Assembly: GCA_012840855.1 (NCBI GenBank)
Contig: DUVX01000041.1
Span: 1 to 45,726, forward strand
Length of the DNA: 45,726 nt
Direction: 5' to 3'
Source: Bacillota bacterium
GTDB lineage: Bacteria > Bacillota > Dethiobacteria > DTU022
Shown here: one piece after another, positions 30,913-39,676 of the stretch
Position numbering within the stretch: position 1 is the stretch's first letter
Layout of the letters: each line of letters starts with the position of its first letter
Notes under the pieces: model-generated
Database searches by the model: none
Told to the model about the DNA's origin: nothing
Seen by the model: only the letters and a program-made list of their open reading frames with translations
Translations under genes and position numbers: made by a program

Positions 30913-31493
30913 CAATCGACAACCTTCCCGCGCAGGAGGCGATCCGCAATCAGAGCCACGACGGTGGAGCAGAGAGTGGCCACAACGGTGCTTCCCAGGA
31001 TATCGGCGGGATTGGCCGAACCGGCCGAAGCCCGCAAGGCCATCACCGTGGTGGGGATCAGGGTAATGCTCGATGTGTTCAGGGCGAGGAAAGTGCACAT
31101 CTCATTCGAGGCGGTGCTGCCGTGGGGATTGAGTTTTTGCATCTCCTCCATGGCCTTGATCCCGAAAGGGGTCGCCGCATTGCCCAATCCCAGGATATTG
31201 GCGCTCAGGTTCATCAGGATAGCGTTCATCGCCGGGCCTTCTGCCGGTATCCCAGGAAAGAGCAGACGCGCCGGCAGCCGCAGCGCACGGTTGAGAAGCT
31301 TGATCGCCCCTGAAGATTCCAACAGTTTCATGATCCCCAGCCAGAACGTCATCGTGCCGATAAGGCCGAGAGCCACGGTGACACCGCGCCCGGCGGCGGT
31401 GAAAATCGCCGGGGTGAGCGCGGCCATATCACCGCGTAGCGCAGCGATTAAAAAGGACAGCAGGATCAGCGCCGCCCAGAGATAACCGATCAC
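30912..31493 (-). CDS. spmA: Spore maturation protein A
   Basis: The 193-residue membrane protein begins MIGYLWAALILLSFLIAAL and carries the SpmA hallmarks LGLIGTMTFWLGIMKLLESSG, NAILMNLSANILGLGNAATPFGIKAMEEMQ and FLALNTSSITLIPTTVMALR. It pairs with SpmB to help the spore core lose water and gain heat resistance. It starts at a GTG two bases after the dacF stop, with AGGAGGG nine bases upstream, and overlaps spmB by one base. Confidence 0.95.
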   Translation of the reverse strand: MIGYLWAALILLSFLIAALRGDMAALTPAIFTAAGRGVTVALGLIGTMTFWLGIMKLLESSGAIKLLNRALRLPARLLFPGIPAEGPAMNAILMNLSANILGLGNAATPFGIKAMEEMQKLNPHGSTASNEMCTFLALNTSSITLIPTTVMALRASAGSANPADILGSTVVATLCSTVVALIADRLLRGKVVD

Positions 31494-31494
31494 T

Positions 31495-32628
31495 CTACCA
31501 ACCCTCCTGCAGCATTAGAATGAAAAGATCGTGGAGATAGTCTGAATATTCCTTCCTTGATACGGGCCGCAGGGCACATAGATCTACGCAGCAGATCAGC
31601 TCTTTTTGCAGGTAGACCTCCACCTCCCCGAGCTTCTCTCCCTGCGTCAAAGGAGCCCTGATCGAATCATGGAGTCGGATCCGATAGTTCAATCTTTTCT
31701 GTTCAGACGGCAGCAGCGGATAATGGTACGCTTTACACACAGCTATTTCCGCCCTTTCGCGTCCTTCCATCACTTCGGCGGTGCAGAGGACCTGGTTCTT
31801 TGAAAAAAGCTTTTGGTGGCGGTAACGCTGAAACCCATAATCGAGCAGCGCTACGCTGTCCTCCCAGATCTCGGAAGACTTTAAAACCACGGCGACGAGC
31901 TGCCAGCGCTGTTTCGTCGCCGATCCGACGAAACAGCGGCCTGCTTTCTCCGTCCAGCCTGTCTTCACCCCATCGGCTCCGGGATAGAGCTCAAGGAGCC
32001 TGTTCTGGTTGACTAGGAGCCGATCCCAGGGTTGGCCGGGCCAGGAGATCGTCCTTGCAGGCGTGCTGATTATCTCGCGGAAGCGCTCGTTCTTAAGTGC
32101 TTCGCAGGTGATGAGCGCCAGATCGTAGGCAGTGCTGTAGTGGTTTTTCGCCGGCAGGCCGTGAGGATTGGCAAAATTGGTGTTCTCAGCACCCAGCGCA
32201 CGGGCGCGCTCGCTCATCAGGGCAACAAATTTTTTCTCTGATCCCCCGATATGTTCGGCGATGGCCGCAGCGGCATCGTTTCCCGAGCAGAGCATGAGGC
32301 CGTAGATTAGCTCACCTAACTTTTTCTTTTCGCCCTTTTCCAGCCAGATCGAGGAACCTTCCGTCGCTGCCGCCGCCCCGCTCACTTTAACCCTTTCCCC
32401 CTCAGCGCCGCGCTCCAGCGCCAGCAGCGCTGTCATGATCTTTGTGGTCGAGGCGATAGGCCTGCGGCGATGCTCGTTTTTTTTCCAGAGTACACGGCCG
32501 CTGTCGCGATCCATCAGGACAGCGGAGCGGGCGCTGACGGAGGGTTCTTCCGCCGCCTCCAGGGGTAGATGCAGGAGTGCGATCAGAAGAAAAAGCCCGA
32601 TCAGAACGGTCCGCCGTGTTTTTTGCAT
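31495..32628 (-). CDS. dacF: D-alanyl-D-alanine carboxypeptidase DacF (penicillin-binding protein)
   Basis: This is a secreted peptidase S11 enzyme that trims the D-Ala from peptide stems, controlling spore cortex cross-linking. A signal peptide (KTRRTVLIGLFLLIALLHLPLEA) is followed by the catalytic SxxK (IASTTKIM), SxN (CSGNDAAAA) and KTG (GVKTGWTEKAG) motifs, then a beta-rich C-terminal domain and a last hydrophobic segment suitable as an amphipathic anchor. ATG 32628 with GGGAG upstream replaces the track's ATG 32664. The order dacF-spmA-spmB is the same as in Bacillus, where it is transcribed in the forespore by sigma F/G; sigF lies in this window. Confidence 0.94.
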   Translation of the reverse strand: MQKTRRTVLIGLFLLIALLHLPLEAAEEPSVSARSAVLMDRDSGRVLWKKNEHRRRPIASTTKIMTALLALERGAEGERVKVSGAAAATEGSSIWLEKGEKKKLGELIYGLMLCSGNDAAAAIAEHIGGSEKKFVALMSERARALGAENTNFANPHGLPAKNHYSTAYDLALITCEALKNERFREIISTPARTISWPGQPWDRLLVNQNRLLELYPGADGVKTGWTEKAGRCFVGSATKQRWQLVAVVLKSSEIWEDSVALLDYGFQRYRHQKLFSKNQVLCTAEVMEGRERAEIAVCKAYHYPLLPSEQKRLNYRIRLHDSIRAPLTQGEKLGEVEVYLQKELICCVDLCALRPVSRKEYSDYLHDLFILMLQEGW

Positions 32629-32726
32629 AATTCTCGCTCCCGCAGAGAAAGGTTTTGCCGGCATTGTTCATAATTATTCTGGCGGGCCTTGGTTTATGTT
32701 AGACAGGCGCCTTACGGCTCAAACTT

Positions 32727-33170
32727 CTAGCGGTAGCGCCTCCCCCCATGTTCTTCGGACCCGCTGTCGCGGTGTTCGCCGCGTCGGTTGAAGAGCTCCT
32801 GGATCTTCTCCACGAGCTGGGGGGCGAGATCGATGAGCCGATCGAGCATGGCGTGGTGATCGACGGGGAGAAGCCGGACCTGCCCCTGCCCTGCTACGAG
32901 GAAAGCAACAGGCTGTACCATGACGCCGCCACCGCTACCGCCGCCGAAAGGGAGCCCGGTAGGGGCGGGGCTGTTGCGGCCGTTTCCTTCCGCCTGATGC
33001 TCAAACTCGGTTCCCCCGGCGGCGAAACCGAAAGAAACCCTGGAGATAGGGATAATCACGCTCCCGTCCGGCGTCTCCACTGCGTCGCCGACAATCTTGT
33101 TTACATCGACCATCTCTTTAAGATTTTCCATGGCGGTTTTCATGAGACTTTCAATGGGATGATGCTCCAC
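32727..33170 (-). CDS. ytfJ: Sporulation protein YtfJ (GerW family)
   Basis: The sequence is a classic YtfJ/GerW: EHHPIESLMKTAMENLKEMVDVNKIVGDAVETPDGSVIIPISRVSFGFAAGGTEF, a glycine-rich PFGGGSGGGVMVQPVAFLV and a charged C-terminus. GerW is made in the forespore in Bacillus and is needed for normal spore germination. The track starts at GTG 33179; a second GTG at 33170, eight bases after AGGAGG, gives MEHHPIES, which aligns with known YtfJ N-termini. Its start overlaps the end of the DUF2953 gene, as in the ytfI-ytfJ pair of B. subtilis. Confidence 0.95.
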   Translation of the reverse strand: MEHHPIESLMKTAMENLKEMVDVNKIVGDAVETPDGSVIIPISRVSFGFAAGGTEFEHQAEGNGRNSPAPTGLPFGGGSGGGVMVQPVAFLVAGQGQVRLLPVDHHAMLDRLIDLAPQLVEKIQELFNRRGEHRDSGSEEHGGRRYR

Positions 33171-33825
33171 CGGCCACACCTCCTATTATTTTAAGCATGC
33201 GGCGCAGGCTCAACAAACGGTAAAGGGAGAGCACCGCTTCCCCCTCCCAGCGTAGCCTTAACCCCGCAGGCCCAAACTGGGGCTCAACCTGAAAACGGGG
33301 CCTCGACTTGAGGGTAAAATATCTTGTTAACAGCGCCGTCAGGAGGGCGCCCAGAGCGTGGCAACCGCCCGCCGCTATCGCGGTGAGGGCCGGATCTTCG
33401 CCCCCCCAGGTAAGTTCCAGATTAAAATGGGAGAGCGTGATCCTTTTTAGCTGCGTCCTCTCCTGCCGGACCAGCGCCATCCTTCCCACCGTAGCCGCAA
33501 GATCTAGGAGCTCTCGCTTCCACCGTTCCGGAAGCCTCAGGGCAGCGGCGTTTCTGCTCCGCCGCCCCTCCCCCCGGCGCCCTGATGACGCCGCTATCCC
33601 CAGCGGGCCGGCGCTGAGGCGCCAGCGGATACCGCTGTCTCCAGTATCCCCCGGCTCCGTCTCCAGACGCAGCTGCAACCCGCCCTGCCTTATGCGCAAG
33701 CTGAGCCGATCTATTTTATCTTCCCTAAGATATTGCACAAATATACGCAGCGGTAAAAGCAGGGCGGCAGCGACGGGCAGCACCAGGAGAAGGGCTGCGA
33801 GAAGCAGCCAGAGCCACCAGTTCAT
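33151..33825 (-). CDS. ytfI: DUF2953 (YtfI-like) membrane-anchored protein
   Basis: The 224-residue protein has one N-terminal membrane helix (WWLWLLLAALLLVLPVAAALLLPLRIFV), then a soluble part whose HFNLELTWGGEDPALTAIAAGGCHALGALL motif is the DUF2953 hallmark. No biochemical function is known. It overlaps ytfJ by 20 bases and the two are co-conserved in spore formers, so a sporulation role is likely. A 120-base gap with no visible gene separates it from scpB. Confidence 0.85.
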   Translation of the reverse strand: MNWWLWLLLAALLLVLPVAAALLLPLRIFVQYLREDKIDRLSLRIRQGGLQLRLETEPGDTGDSGIRWRLSAGPLGIAASSGRRGEGRRSRNAAALRLPERWKRELLDLAATVGRMALVRQERTQLKRITLSHFNLELTWGGEDPALTAIAAGGCHALGALLTALLTRYFTLKSRPRFQVEPQFGPAGLRLRWEGEAVLSLYRLLSLRRMLKIIGGVAGGASSH

Positions 33826-33946
33826 GACACTCTCTCCGATCTTGATCTATTGCACCGGGACGATTGATCGTAGATATTTTGCCCTTTACTGGCAGATCCA
33901 ACACATTCTCACATAAAATACCCTTGCTTTGTGGGAGGCGGAGCGG

Positions 33947-34450
33947 CTATTGCTCCAGAGGAGGCAATTCTTTAAGATCTTTGAGACCAAAATATACCAG
34001 AAAATCCGGGGTGGTTTTGTAAATGAGGGGGCGGCCCGGCCCTTCTTTGCGCCCGCTAATCCGGATAAGCTTGCGCTTGATCAGATTATCCAAGATATGT
34101 TCGCAACGGACACCCCGGATCTCCTCTATCTCCAGGCGAGTCAGCGGCTGCCGATAGGCGATGATCGCCAGCGTCTCCAGCGCTGCGTTGGAAAGCTGTC
34201 CCGACTCTTCTCCACCGACGGCCTTTTCTAAGTACGGCGCCAGCGCGGGATCGCTGCCCATCTGGTAACCTCCGGCGACCTCTAATATGCGGAGGCCGCG
34301 CTGCTGTTCAATAAAATCATGCTGCAGTTCCTCAATGAACTCCTGCGCCTTCTCCTTTGTAAGGCCCAGCCCTGCGGCGATCCTGGACAGCCCCAGCGGT
34401 TCCTCCGCTAAAAAGAGAAGCGCCTCGATGACCGCTTTTGCATTTTCCAT
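33947..34450 (-). CDS. scpB: Segregation and condensation protein B
   Basis: ScpB is the winged-helix subunit of the SMC-ScpAB condensin. The 167-residue protein shows AVIEALLFLAEEPLGLSRIAAGLGLTKEKAQEFIEELQ, QLSNAALETLAIIAYRQPLTRLEIEEIRGV and LIRISGRKEGPGRPLIYKTTPDFLVYFGLKDLKELPPLE, matching the family over its whole length. It lies three bases after scpA, so the two are translationally coupled. Confidence 0.96.
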   Translation of the reverse strand: MENAKAVIEALLFLAEEPLGLSRIAAGLGLTKEKAQEFIEELQHDFIEQQRGLRILEVAGGYQMGSDPALAPYLEKAVGGEESGQLSNAALETLAIIAYRQPLTRLEIEEIRGVRCEHILDNLIKRKLIRISGRKEGPGRPLIYKTTPDFLVYFGLKDLKELPPLEQ

Positions 34451-34453
34451 GGA

Positions 34454-35233
34454 TCAGCCACACTCCTTTTCCGCCGGGAGGACCAGAATGGGCCCGAAAA
34501 GCCGATCCTGCAGCAGCCTGACCCTGCGGCGTCGGGCCAGGTCCAGCAGGGCAATAAAAGTAACCAGGATCTCACGGATATTTTTTTGCTGCAGCAGCGA
34601 GCTGAAAGAGAGGGCGCCGCCGGATTTATCCAGCATGGCGCAGATATAGCCGCTGCGATCGCTGATCGGGATATCCTCGACAAGATCGATCGCCGGCGCC
34701 ATCGAACGGGCTGCCGCCAGCGCCTCGAAGCGGTTCATGATCTCGCCGAGAAGATGCGCTCCCTCCCAGTAGGTATAATAGGTCTTCTGCTGCTGCCGCC
34801 CTGAAAGGAGGATGAACTTCTCCCTCCCGCCGGTGGAGCGCAGATAGACTTTGCTCTGTGCTTCCGCTCTCTCCCGAAAAAATACGGCGGCCTCCTTGAA
34901 GCGGCGGTACTCCTCGAGCCTCTCAAAAAGCTCCTCGGGGCTCTTGAATTGAAAGAGATCTTCTTCATCCTCTTCCCCCGCCTCAAAGGGCCGCGGCAGC
35001 AGAAGCTTCGATTTCAGGCGCAACAGCGTCGCCGCCATCACCAGGAATTCACTGGCAATGTCGAGGTTCAGCTCCCGCATGGAGCGCAGGTAGGCGAGGT
35101 ACTGCTCGGCTACGGCGGCAATAGAGACATCCCAGATATCGAGCTCATCTTTCTTAATGAGGTGAAAAAGCAGATCAAAGGGCCCTTCGAAAACCGGGAG
35201 CCTGATCGTACAGGGATCCGGACGCGATGTCAT
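34454..35233 (-). CDS. scpA: Segregation and condensation protein A (kleisin)
   Basis: ScpA bridges the SMC heads in the chromosome condensin. The 259-residue protein has the kleisin N-terminus (IRLPVFEGPFDLLFHLIKKDELDIWDVSIAAVAEQYLAYL), LDIASEFLVMAATLLRLKSKLLLP, an acidic middle and a C-terminal SMC-binding region (EILVTFIALLDLARRRRVRLLQ). Its start overlaps the trpS stop by four bases, and it is followed three bases later by scpB. Confidence 0.96.
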   Translation of the reverse strand: MTSRPDPCTIRLPVFEGPFDLLFHLIKKDELDIWDVSIAAVAEQYLAYLRSMRELNLDIASEFLVMAATLLRLKSKLLLPRPFEAGEEDEEDLFQFKSPEELFERLEEYRRFKEAAVFFRERAEAQSKVYLRSTGGREKFILLSGRQQQKTYYTYWEGAHLLGEIMNRFEALAAARSMAPAIDLVEDIPISDRSGYICAMLDKSGGALSFSSLLQQKNIREILVTFIALLDLARRRRVRLLQDRLFGPILVLPAEKECG

Positions 35234-36225
35234 AGCCCCATGGCTCCGCGGACCGCCTCCAAGGTGGCGCGTGCTTTTTCCCCAGCACTGCGTTCGCCCT
35301 CTACAAGGACCTCTTCGAGATAGGCGGGCCTCTCTTCCAGGGAGCGCCTCTTTTCATGCAGCGGCGCCATCACCTCGATCAATTTGCGAGCCAGGATATC
35401 CTTGCACTGAACGCAGCCGATCTCGGCTGTGCGGCATCCGGCCTCGATCCCCGGAACCGCTTCGGGATTGAAGATCTGCTGGAAACGGAAGAGGGTGCAG
35501 ACTTCGGGCCGGCCGGGGTCTTTCCTGCGGGCCCGCTGCGGATCGGTGATCATGCGGCGAACTTTCTCCCTGATTACCTCCGGCGGATCGGAGAGTGCAA
35601 TATAATTATCATAGCTCTTGCTCATCTTGCGGCCGTCGATCCCCGGCAACAGCGGAAACTTGCTCAGCAGCGCCTCGGGCTCGGGCAGGACCTTCCCATA
35701 CAGATAGTTGAACCGCCGCGCCGTATCGCGGGTAATCTCCAGATGAGGCAGCTGGTCTTCGCCTACGGGAACAGCGTCGGCGCGGTAGGCGAGGATATCC
35801 GCCGCCTGCAGCAGGGGGTAACCGAGAAATCCGTAGTTATGGATCTCCCTGCCCTCAAGCTCGCGCAGCTGCTCTTTGAAAGTGGGGCAGCGCTCCAGCC
35901 AGGAGAGCGGCGTGATCATACCGAGGAGCAAAAAAAGCTCGGCATGTTCCTTGACTCTGGACTGGCGAAAGAGAACCGCCCGCCCGGGGTCGAGCCCGGC
36001 GCTGAGCCAATCGATGAGCATCTCCCGGCTGTTCGCCTCGATCTCGTGAGATTCGGCGTAGCCCGTTGTCAGGGCATGCCAGTCGGCGATAAAATAGTAG
36101 CAGCGATAGCTTTCCTGCAGTCGCCGCCAGTTCTGCAGTGCACCGACATAGTTGCCCAGGTGCAGTCGGCCGCTGGGCCGGGCCCCGCTGACGATAACCT
36201 TCTGTTTACTTTTTTCGTGGACCAT
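35230..36225 (-). CDS. trpS: Tryptophanyl-tRNA synthetase
   Basis: This class I synthetase charges tRNA-Trp. The signature HIGH-type motif is GRLHLGNYVGAL and the KMSKS motif is GRKMSKSYDN; VPVGEDQLPHLEITRDTARRFN is also characteristic. Its 331 residues are the usual bacterial length. No T-box or trp-specific leader is visible; it sits inside a compact operon between the site-2 protease (16 bases upstream) and scpA (4-base overlap). Confidence 0.97.
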   Translation of the reverse strand: MVHEKSKQKVIVSGARPSGRLHLGNYVGALQNWRRLQESYRCYYFIADWHALTTGYAESHEIEANSREMLIDWLSAGLDPGRAVLFRQSRVKEHAELFLLLGMITPLSWLERCPTFKEQLRELEGREIHNYGFLGYPLLQAADILAYRADAVPVGEDQLPHLEITRDTARRFNYLYGKVLPEPEALLSKFPLLPGIDGRKMSKSYDNYIALSDPPEVIREKVRRMITDPQRARRKDPGRPEVCTLFRFQQIFNPEAVPGIEAGCRTAEIGCVQCKDILARKLIEVMAPLHEKRRSLEERPAYLEEVLVEGERSAGEKARATLEAVRGAMGL

Positions 36226-36241
36226 TTCTTCACTCCAAATC

Positions 36242-36874
36242 TTATGCTATCCCCAGGATCAGAAACACAACTGCCTCCATGGCATTATATACGTACTGGA
36301 ATAAAGGCACAATAATCCGGCCGATGGCCCCGCTGAAGATCAATACCATCAGCAAGATCGGGGCGTATGGCTCGAGCTGCCGTATCAGCGCAGCGATATT
36401 GTCCGGCGCCAGCGCCGCCAGGATCTTGGAGCCGTCGAGCGGGGGAAGCGGGATCAGGTTGAAAACACCGAGAAGAATATTGAACGTAACCAGAATATGC
36501 ATAAATCTATAGTAGGGCGGCCAGATAAAGCCTGCCTTCATCGGCAGGTAGAGGAGAAAAAGTGAGGCCAGGGCGAGGGCAAAGTTGGCCAGCGGCCCGG
36601 CAAAGGAGACCCAGAGCATCCCGGAACGATAATCGCGAAAGTTGTAGGGATTAATCGGCACCGGTTTGGCCCAACCGAAGCCGAAGAGCAGCAGGGTTAT
36701 TGTGCCGAGAGGATCAAGGTGGCGCAACGGGTTCAGCGAGAGACGCCCGTAATATTTTGCTGTGGCATCGCCAAAATGATAGGCTACCCGGCCGTGAGCG
36801 TATTCGTGAAAGGTGATCGCCAGGAGCAGTGCAGGTATTCGCCAGAAGAGGTCAAGTATATTTTCCGGTAAGAT
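36242..36874 (-). CDS. Site-2 protease family (M50B, YwhC-like) zinc metalloprotease with non-standard start
   Basis: The track's 161-residue ORF starts at an internal TTG; the same frame extends upstream and encodes the zinc motif HEYAH ([31 protein letters not shown]) that the family needs. The second metal motif is [13 protein letters not shown], and four or five membrane segments are visible. The upstream in-frame stop leaves no ATG, GTG or TTG. AAAGGAGGG is ideally spaced (about 8 bases) before an in-frame ATC at 36874, giving about 210 residues, the family length. Alternatively ATG 36881 (MSDLTGK) is used with a frameshift at AAAATATAC. The gene overlaps none of cca but begins immediately after it. 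Substrate unknown; this soluble-context group is mostly uncharacterised. Confidence 0.85.
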   Translation of the reverse strand: MLPENILDLFWRIPALLLAITFHEYAHGRVAYHFGDATAKYYGRLSLNPLRHLDPLGTITLLLFGFGWAKPVPINPYNFRDYRSGMLWVSFAGPLANFALALASLFLLYLPMKAGFIWPPYYRFMHILVTFNILLGVFNLIPLPPLDGSKILAALAPDNIAALIRQLEPYAPILLMVLIFSGAIGRIIVPLFQYVYNAMEAVVFLILGIA

Positions 36875-36877
36875 CGC

Positions 36878-39541
36878 TCATCCCTCCTTTCGTCGCTGCA
36901 GGTAAGAGCGCACGAAGCGAAGCTCCTCATCCTCGCCGCGCAGCTCCCCGTCGAGCACGGCCCGGCGCAACTCCCCCATGATCTCGCCGTAAAGGGGGCC
37001 TGGCTGCAGGCCCAGCTCTTGTAAGGAGTTTCCTCGGAGCCTGGGGCGTACGAACTGCAGGCTCTCCAAGTATAGCCGCAGATTATCTTTCACCGCACTG
37101 CTCGTCGTCAAGGCATAGAGCAAGCAGAGCGCCTCGGGGCAGAGCGTATCGAGCCGGTCGACGAGGGCGCCGGGGCTAATTTTATGCCCTGCATCTTCGA
37201 GTTCTTTCAGTAGGGGCGGCACGGTCTCGCAACCCTGCAGCACCGCCCCCGCCCGCCGCCGGGAAAGGCCCAGGCGCCGGATTATGGCGAGCCGATCCTG
37301 TGGGGCCATCTCCAGCAGCATGGCGCTCAGGTAGAGCAGCTCCTCCTCGGGATGGCGGCTCCACTCCCGCTGCCGGGCCCCGGCGGTGGTCTCGCTAATT
37401 CTTCTAAGACGCTGCCAGAGCGCTCTGTCGGGAGAGAGCCGGGGATAGATCAGGCCGAGAATACCCAGTTCATCGAGCCGCTTCAATACCGCCACCGGAT
37501 CGCTTTCGGCATAGATAAGGCTGATCTCCTGGGCCAGACGGCTGCGGCTCACTCTTTCCAGGACTCGCTCCCGCACCGCCTTCTCGATGAGCGCCCGGGT
37601 ATCATCTTCTATGTGGAAACCGAAGCGCTGCTCGAAGCGAACAGCCCGCAGCAGCCGCAGCGGGTCATCGACGAAGCTGAGTTGGTAGAGTGTCCGGATG
37701 ACCCCTTTATGCAGATCCTCCCGCCCTTCGAAATAATCATATAACTCCCCGTACGACTCCGGCATGAGCGAACAAGCCAGGGTGTTTATCGTGAAATCGC
37801 GGCGGTAAAGATCGCGCTTCAGGCTTCCCACACCCTTCGCCCGGGGCAAAGCGCCTGGGGCATCGTAGATCTCCTGGCGGGCGGTAGCAAAGTCGAGGCG
37901 CAGCCCCTCCTTTAAAAACAGCGAAGCGGTACCGAAGCGTTCAAAAGTTTTCAGCTCCCCATCGAGGTAGCGCGCCATAGTGGCGGCAAAATCTACGGCA
38001 TCGGGAATCACCACAAAGTCGAGATCGCGGGAGGGTTCGCTTCCCAGGAGCATATCGCGGATCACCCCGCCTACAAGATAGATGCTCACCCCCATCTCTG
38101 AAGCCTTTTGCCCCATGAGCAGAAGAAAACTTTGCCAGCTGAAGGGCAGCAGGCAGGCGATGAGCCCGGCCAGATTATCTACCTCTGTTGGGACAAAGTC
38201 CTCCCTGATCCCCAAAATAGAGCCCTGCCCCAATTTAAGAGAGGGCCGCCTGTCGAGGCGGTAAAGAAATTGCAGGATATCAATGGGCGAAACCAACCCT
38301 AGAGGTCTGCCATCCCCGTCAACGAGGACAACTTTTTCGGCCCCACTTTCCGCAAAAAGCCGTCTCAGAGCTGTGGCGGTGATCTCCGGGGCGGCGGTGA
38401 CGGGCAGGTGCGATCCTATAAAATCCTTTACGGGGACATCGCCCAGGCCACTGCGCATCACCCTCTGCAGCTCCCGCCGGGTAATCACCCCCGCCACCCT
38501 GCCATCGCGCAGAACGGGGCCGCCGCCATACCCTTTATCTTCAAGATATTCATCGGCTTCCGCCACAGTGGCGTCGATATCGACAGCGGCAACAGGGGTC
38601 GAGGCCAGCTGCAGAGCTGTGACCGGCGGGGGTAGAAACTGCTCCAGAGACTCAAGGATCCTTTCCTTCATTGTGGGTAGATCCTCGTTCTCCCGGTACG
38701 CCATGACCTCGCGGCGTCCGCCAGTTCCCCCAAAGGGGGCAAAAAGAGACTTCAGATCCAGGTCATCTTCCGTAGTCCGGGCGAAAAAAGAGACGCCGCC
38801 GCGCGAAAGCCCGGCAAGGCGTAAAACCAAGTCATATTCTTCCACCTCCTGGATCCGCCGTAGCAGCGCCGCACCGCCACCGCTCTGCTCTCCCGCTGGA
38901 AGAACAGTAAGGAGGACACGTCGTCCGCTGATCTCGTAGAGTTTGCTCCTTCGCAGCAGCATCTCCAGAAGAGGCTCCTGTGAAGGAGCAGTGCTAAGAT
39001 ATTTTTGAAGGTGTGCGGGAACAACCCCCTGCTCCCAGAGAAAAGCGACGGCGGAGGCGTCCCGGGGCGTGGTGGCAGTGCTGCTCAGTGAGGCGGTATC
39101 CCGGTAGATCCCGAGCATAAAGAGCAGCACCTCTGCCTCGCTCAGCGGCAGCCGGCGGTGACGAATCTCTTCCACCAGCAGCGTGGTCACCGCGCCCACC
39201 TGCTCCACGCGGATCTCATTTCCCTCGATATCATCTTCCGCCGGCGGGTGGTGATCGAAGATATGGACCTCCGCCGCGCGCTCGAGAAGGGGTAAAAAGG
39301 GAGCGAGCTGCCTTTTCCGCCTGGTATCCACAACCACGGCGATCTGGAAAGCGGCAGCTCCGTCGATCTGTTCCTGTCTGTAAAGCGGGAGCCCCTCCCC
39401 ATATTCCTCAACAAAAAGAGCCGCCTCGGGCTCCATCCCTTCGGGCAGAAGGGCCTTGCTTTCGGGATAGATTTTTGCCGCCGCCACCAGGGCTGCCAGG
39501 GCGTCGAAATCAGCATAATCATGGGTTACAATAATCGTCAA
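36878..39541 (-). CDS. cca: DHH-CBS-CCA fusion: tRNA nucleotidyltransferase (CCA- or A-adding)
   Basis: The 887-residue protein combines an N-terminal DHH phosphoesterase (THDYADFDALAAL, IFDHHPPAEDD), its DHHA1-like partner (about 180-300), two CBS domains (about 305-430; VDIDATVAEADEYLEDKGYGGGPVLRD, VVLVDGDGRPLGLVSPIDILQF) and a C-terminal poly(A) polymerase/CCA enzyme (YLVGGVIRDMLLGSEPSRDLDFVV, RRDFTINTLACSL, DDPLRLLRAVRFEQRFGF). Such fusions occur in Clostridia, cyanobacteria and Aquifex-like lineages, where the nucleotidyltransferase adds A or CCA to tRNA 3' ends; the DHH part may degrade short RNAs or dinucleotides. It heads the long trpS-scpAB cluster from an extended -10 promoter. Confidence 0.93.
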   Translation of the reverse strand: MTIIVTHDYADFDALAALVAAAKIYPESKALLPEGMEPEAALFVEEYGEGLPLYRQEQIDGAAAFQIAVVVDTRRKRQLAPFLPLLERAAEVHIFDHHPPAEDDIEGNEIRVEQVGAVTTLLVEEIRHRRLPLSEAEVLLFMLGIYRDTASLSSTATTPRDASAVAFLWEQGVVPAHLQKYLSTAPSQEPLLEMLLRRSKLYEISGRRVLLTVLPAGEQSGGGAALLRRIQEVEEYDLVLRLAGLSRGGVSFFARTTEDDLDLKSLFAPFGGTGGRREVMAYRENEDLPTMKERILESLEQFLPPPVTALQLASTPVAAVDIDATVAEADEYLEDKGYGGGPVLRDGRVAGVITRRELQRVMRSGLGDVPVKDFIGSHLPVTAAPEITATALRRLFAESGAEKVVLVDGDGRPLGLVSPIDILQFLYRLDRRPSLKLGQGSILGIREDFVPTEVDNLAGLIACLLPFSWQSFLLLMGQKASEMGVSIYLVGGVIRDMLLGSEPSRDLDFVVIPDAVDFAATMARYLDGELKTFERFGTASLFLKEGLRLDFATARQEIYDAPGALPRAKGVGSLKRDLYRRDFTINTLACSLMPESYGELYDYFEGREDLHKGVIRTLYQLSFVDDPLRLLRAVRFEQRFGFHIEDDTRALIEKAVRERVLERVSRSRLAQEISLIYAESDPVAVLKRLDELGILGLIYPRLSPDRALWQRLRRISETTAGARQREWSRHPEEELLYLSAMLLEMAPQDRLAIIRRLGLSRRRAGAVLQGCETVPPLLKELEDAGHKISPGALVDRLDTLCPEALCLLYALTTSSAVKDNLRLYLESLQFVRPRLRGNSLQELGLQPGPLYGEIMGELRRAVLDGELRGEDEELRFVRSYLQRRKEG

Positions 39542-39591
39542 AGGTTAACCACCGTCAAATGTTTTCCCTGAATTGTGAATCGGCCTTATAA

Positions 39592-39600
39592 ATTATACCA
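39592..39600 (-). promoter_or_regulatory. Extended -10 promoter of cca
   Basis: TGGTATAAT on the minus strand is a perfect TATAAT with the TGn extension, about 50 bases before the cca ATG. No good TTGACA lies 17 bases upstream, which is normal for extended -10 promoters. It is the only evident start site for the long cca-to-rluB cluster. Confidence 0.55.
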
Positions 39601-39676
39601 TAAAGACGCAGTCATTTGTTGGCATCGCCATCGTCGGGAAAAGGCCATCGAAAGGAGCACACCCTTTTTCCCCGCC

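Noticed and set aside
30376-31098. 240-aa spmB ORF as given in the track
   Set aside because: The first 62 codons lie inside spmA in another frame; the ATG overlapping the spmA stop gives the normal SpmB length.
35356-36315. 319-aa plus-strand ORF
   Set aside because: It is antisense to trpS, which has all synthetase motifs; no SD or recognisable domain in the plus frame.
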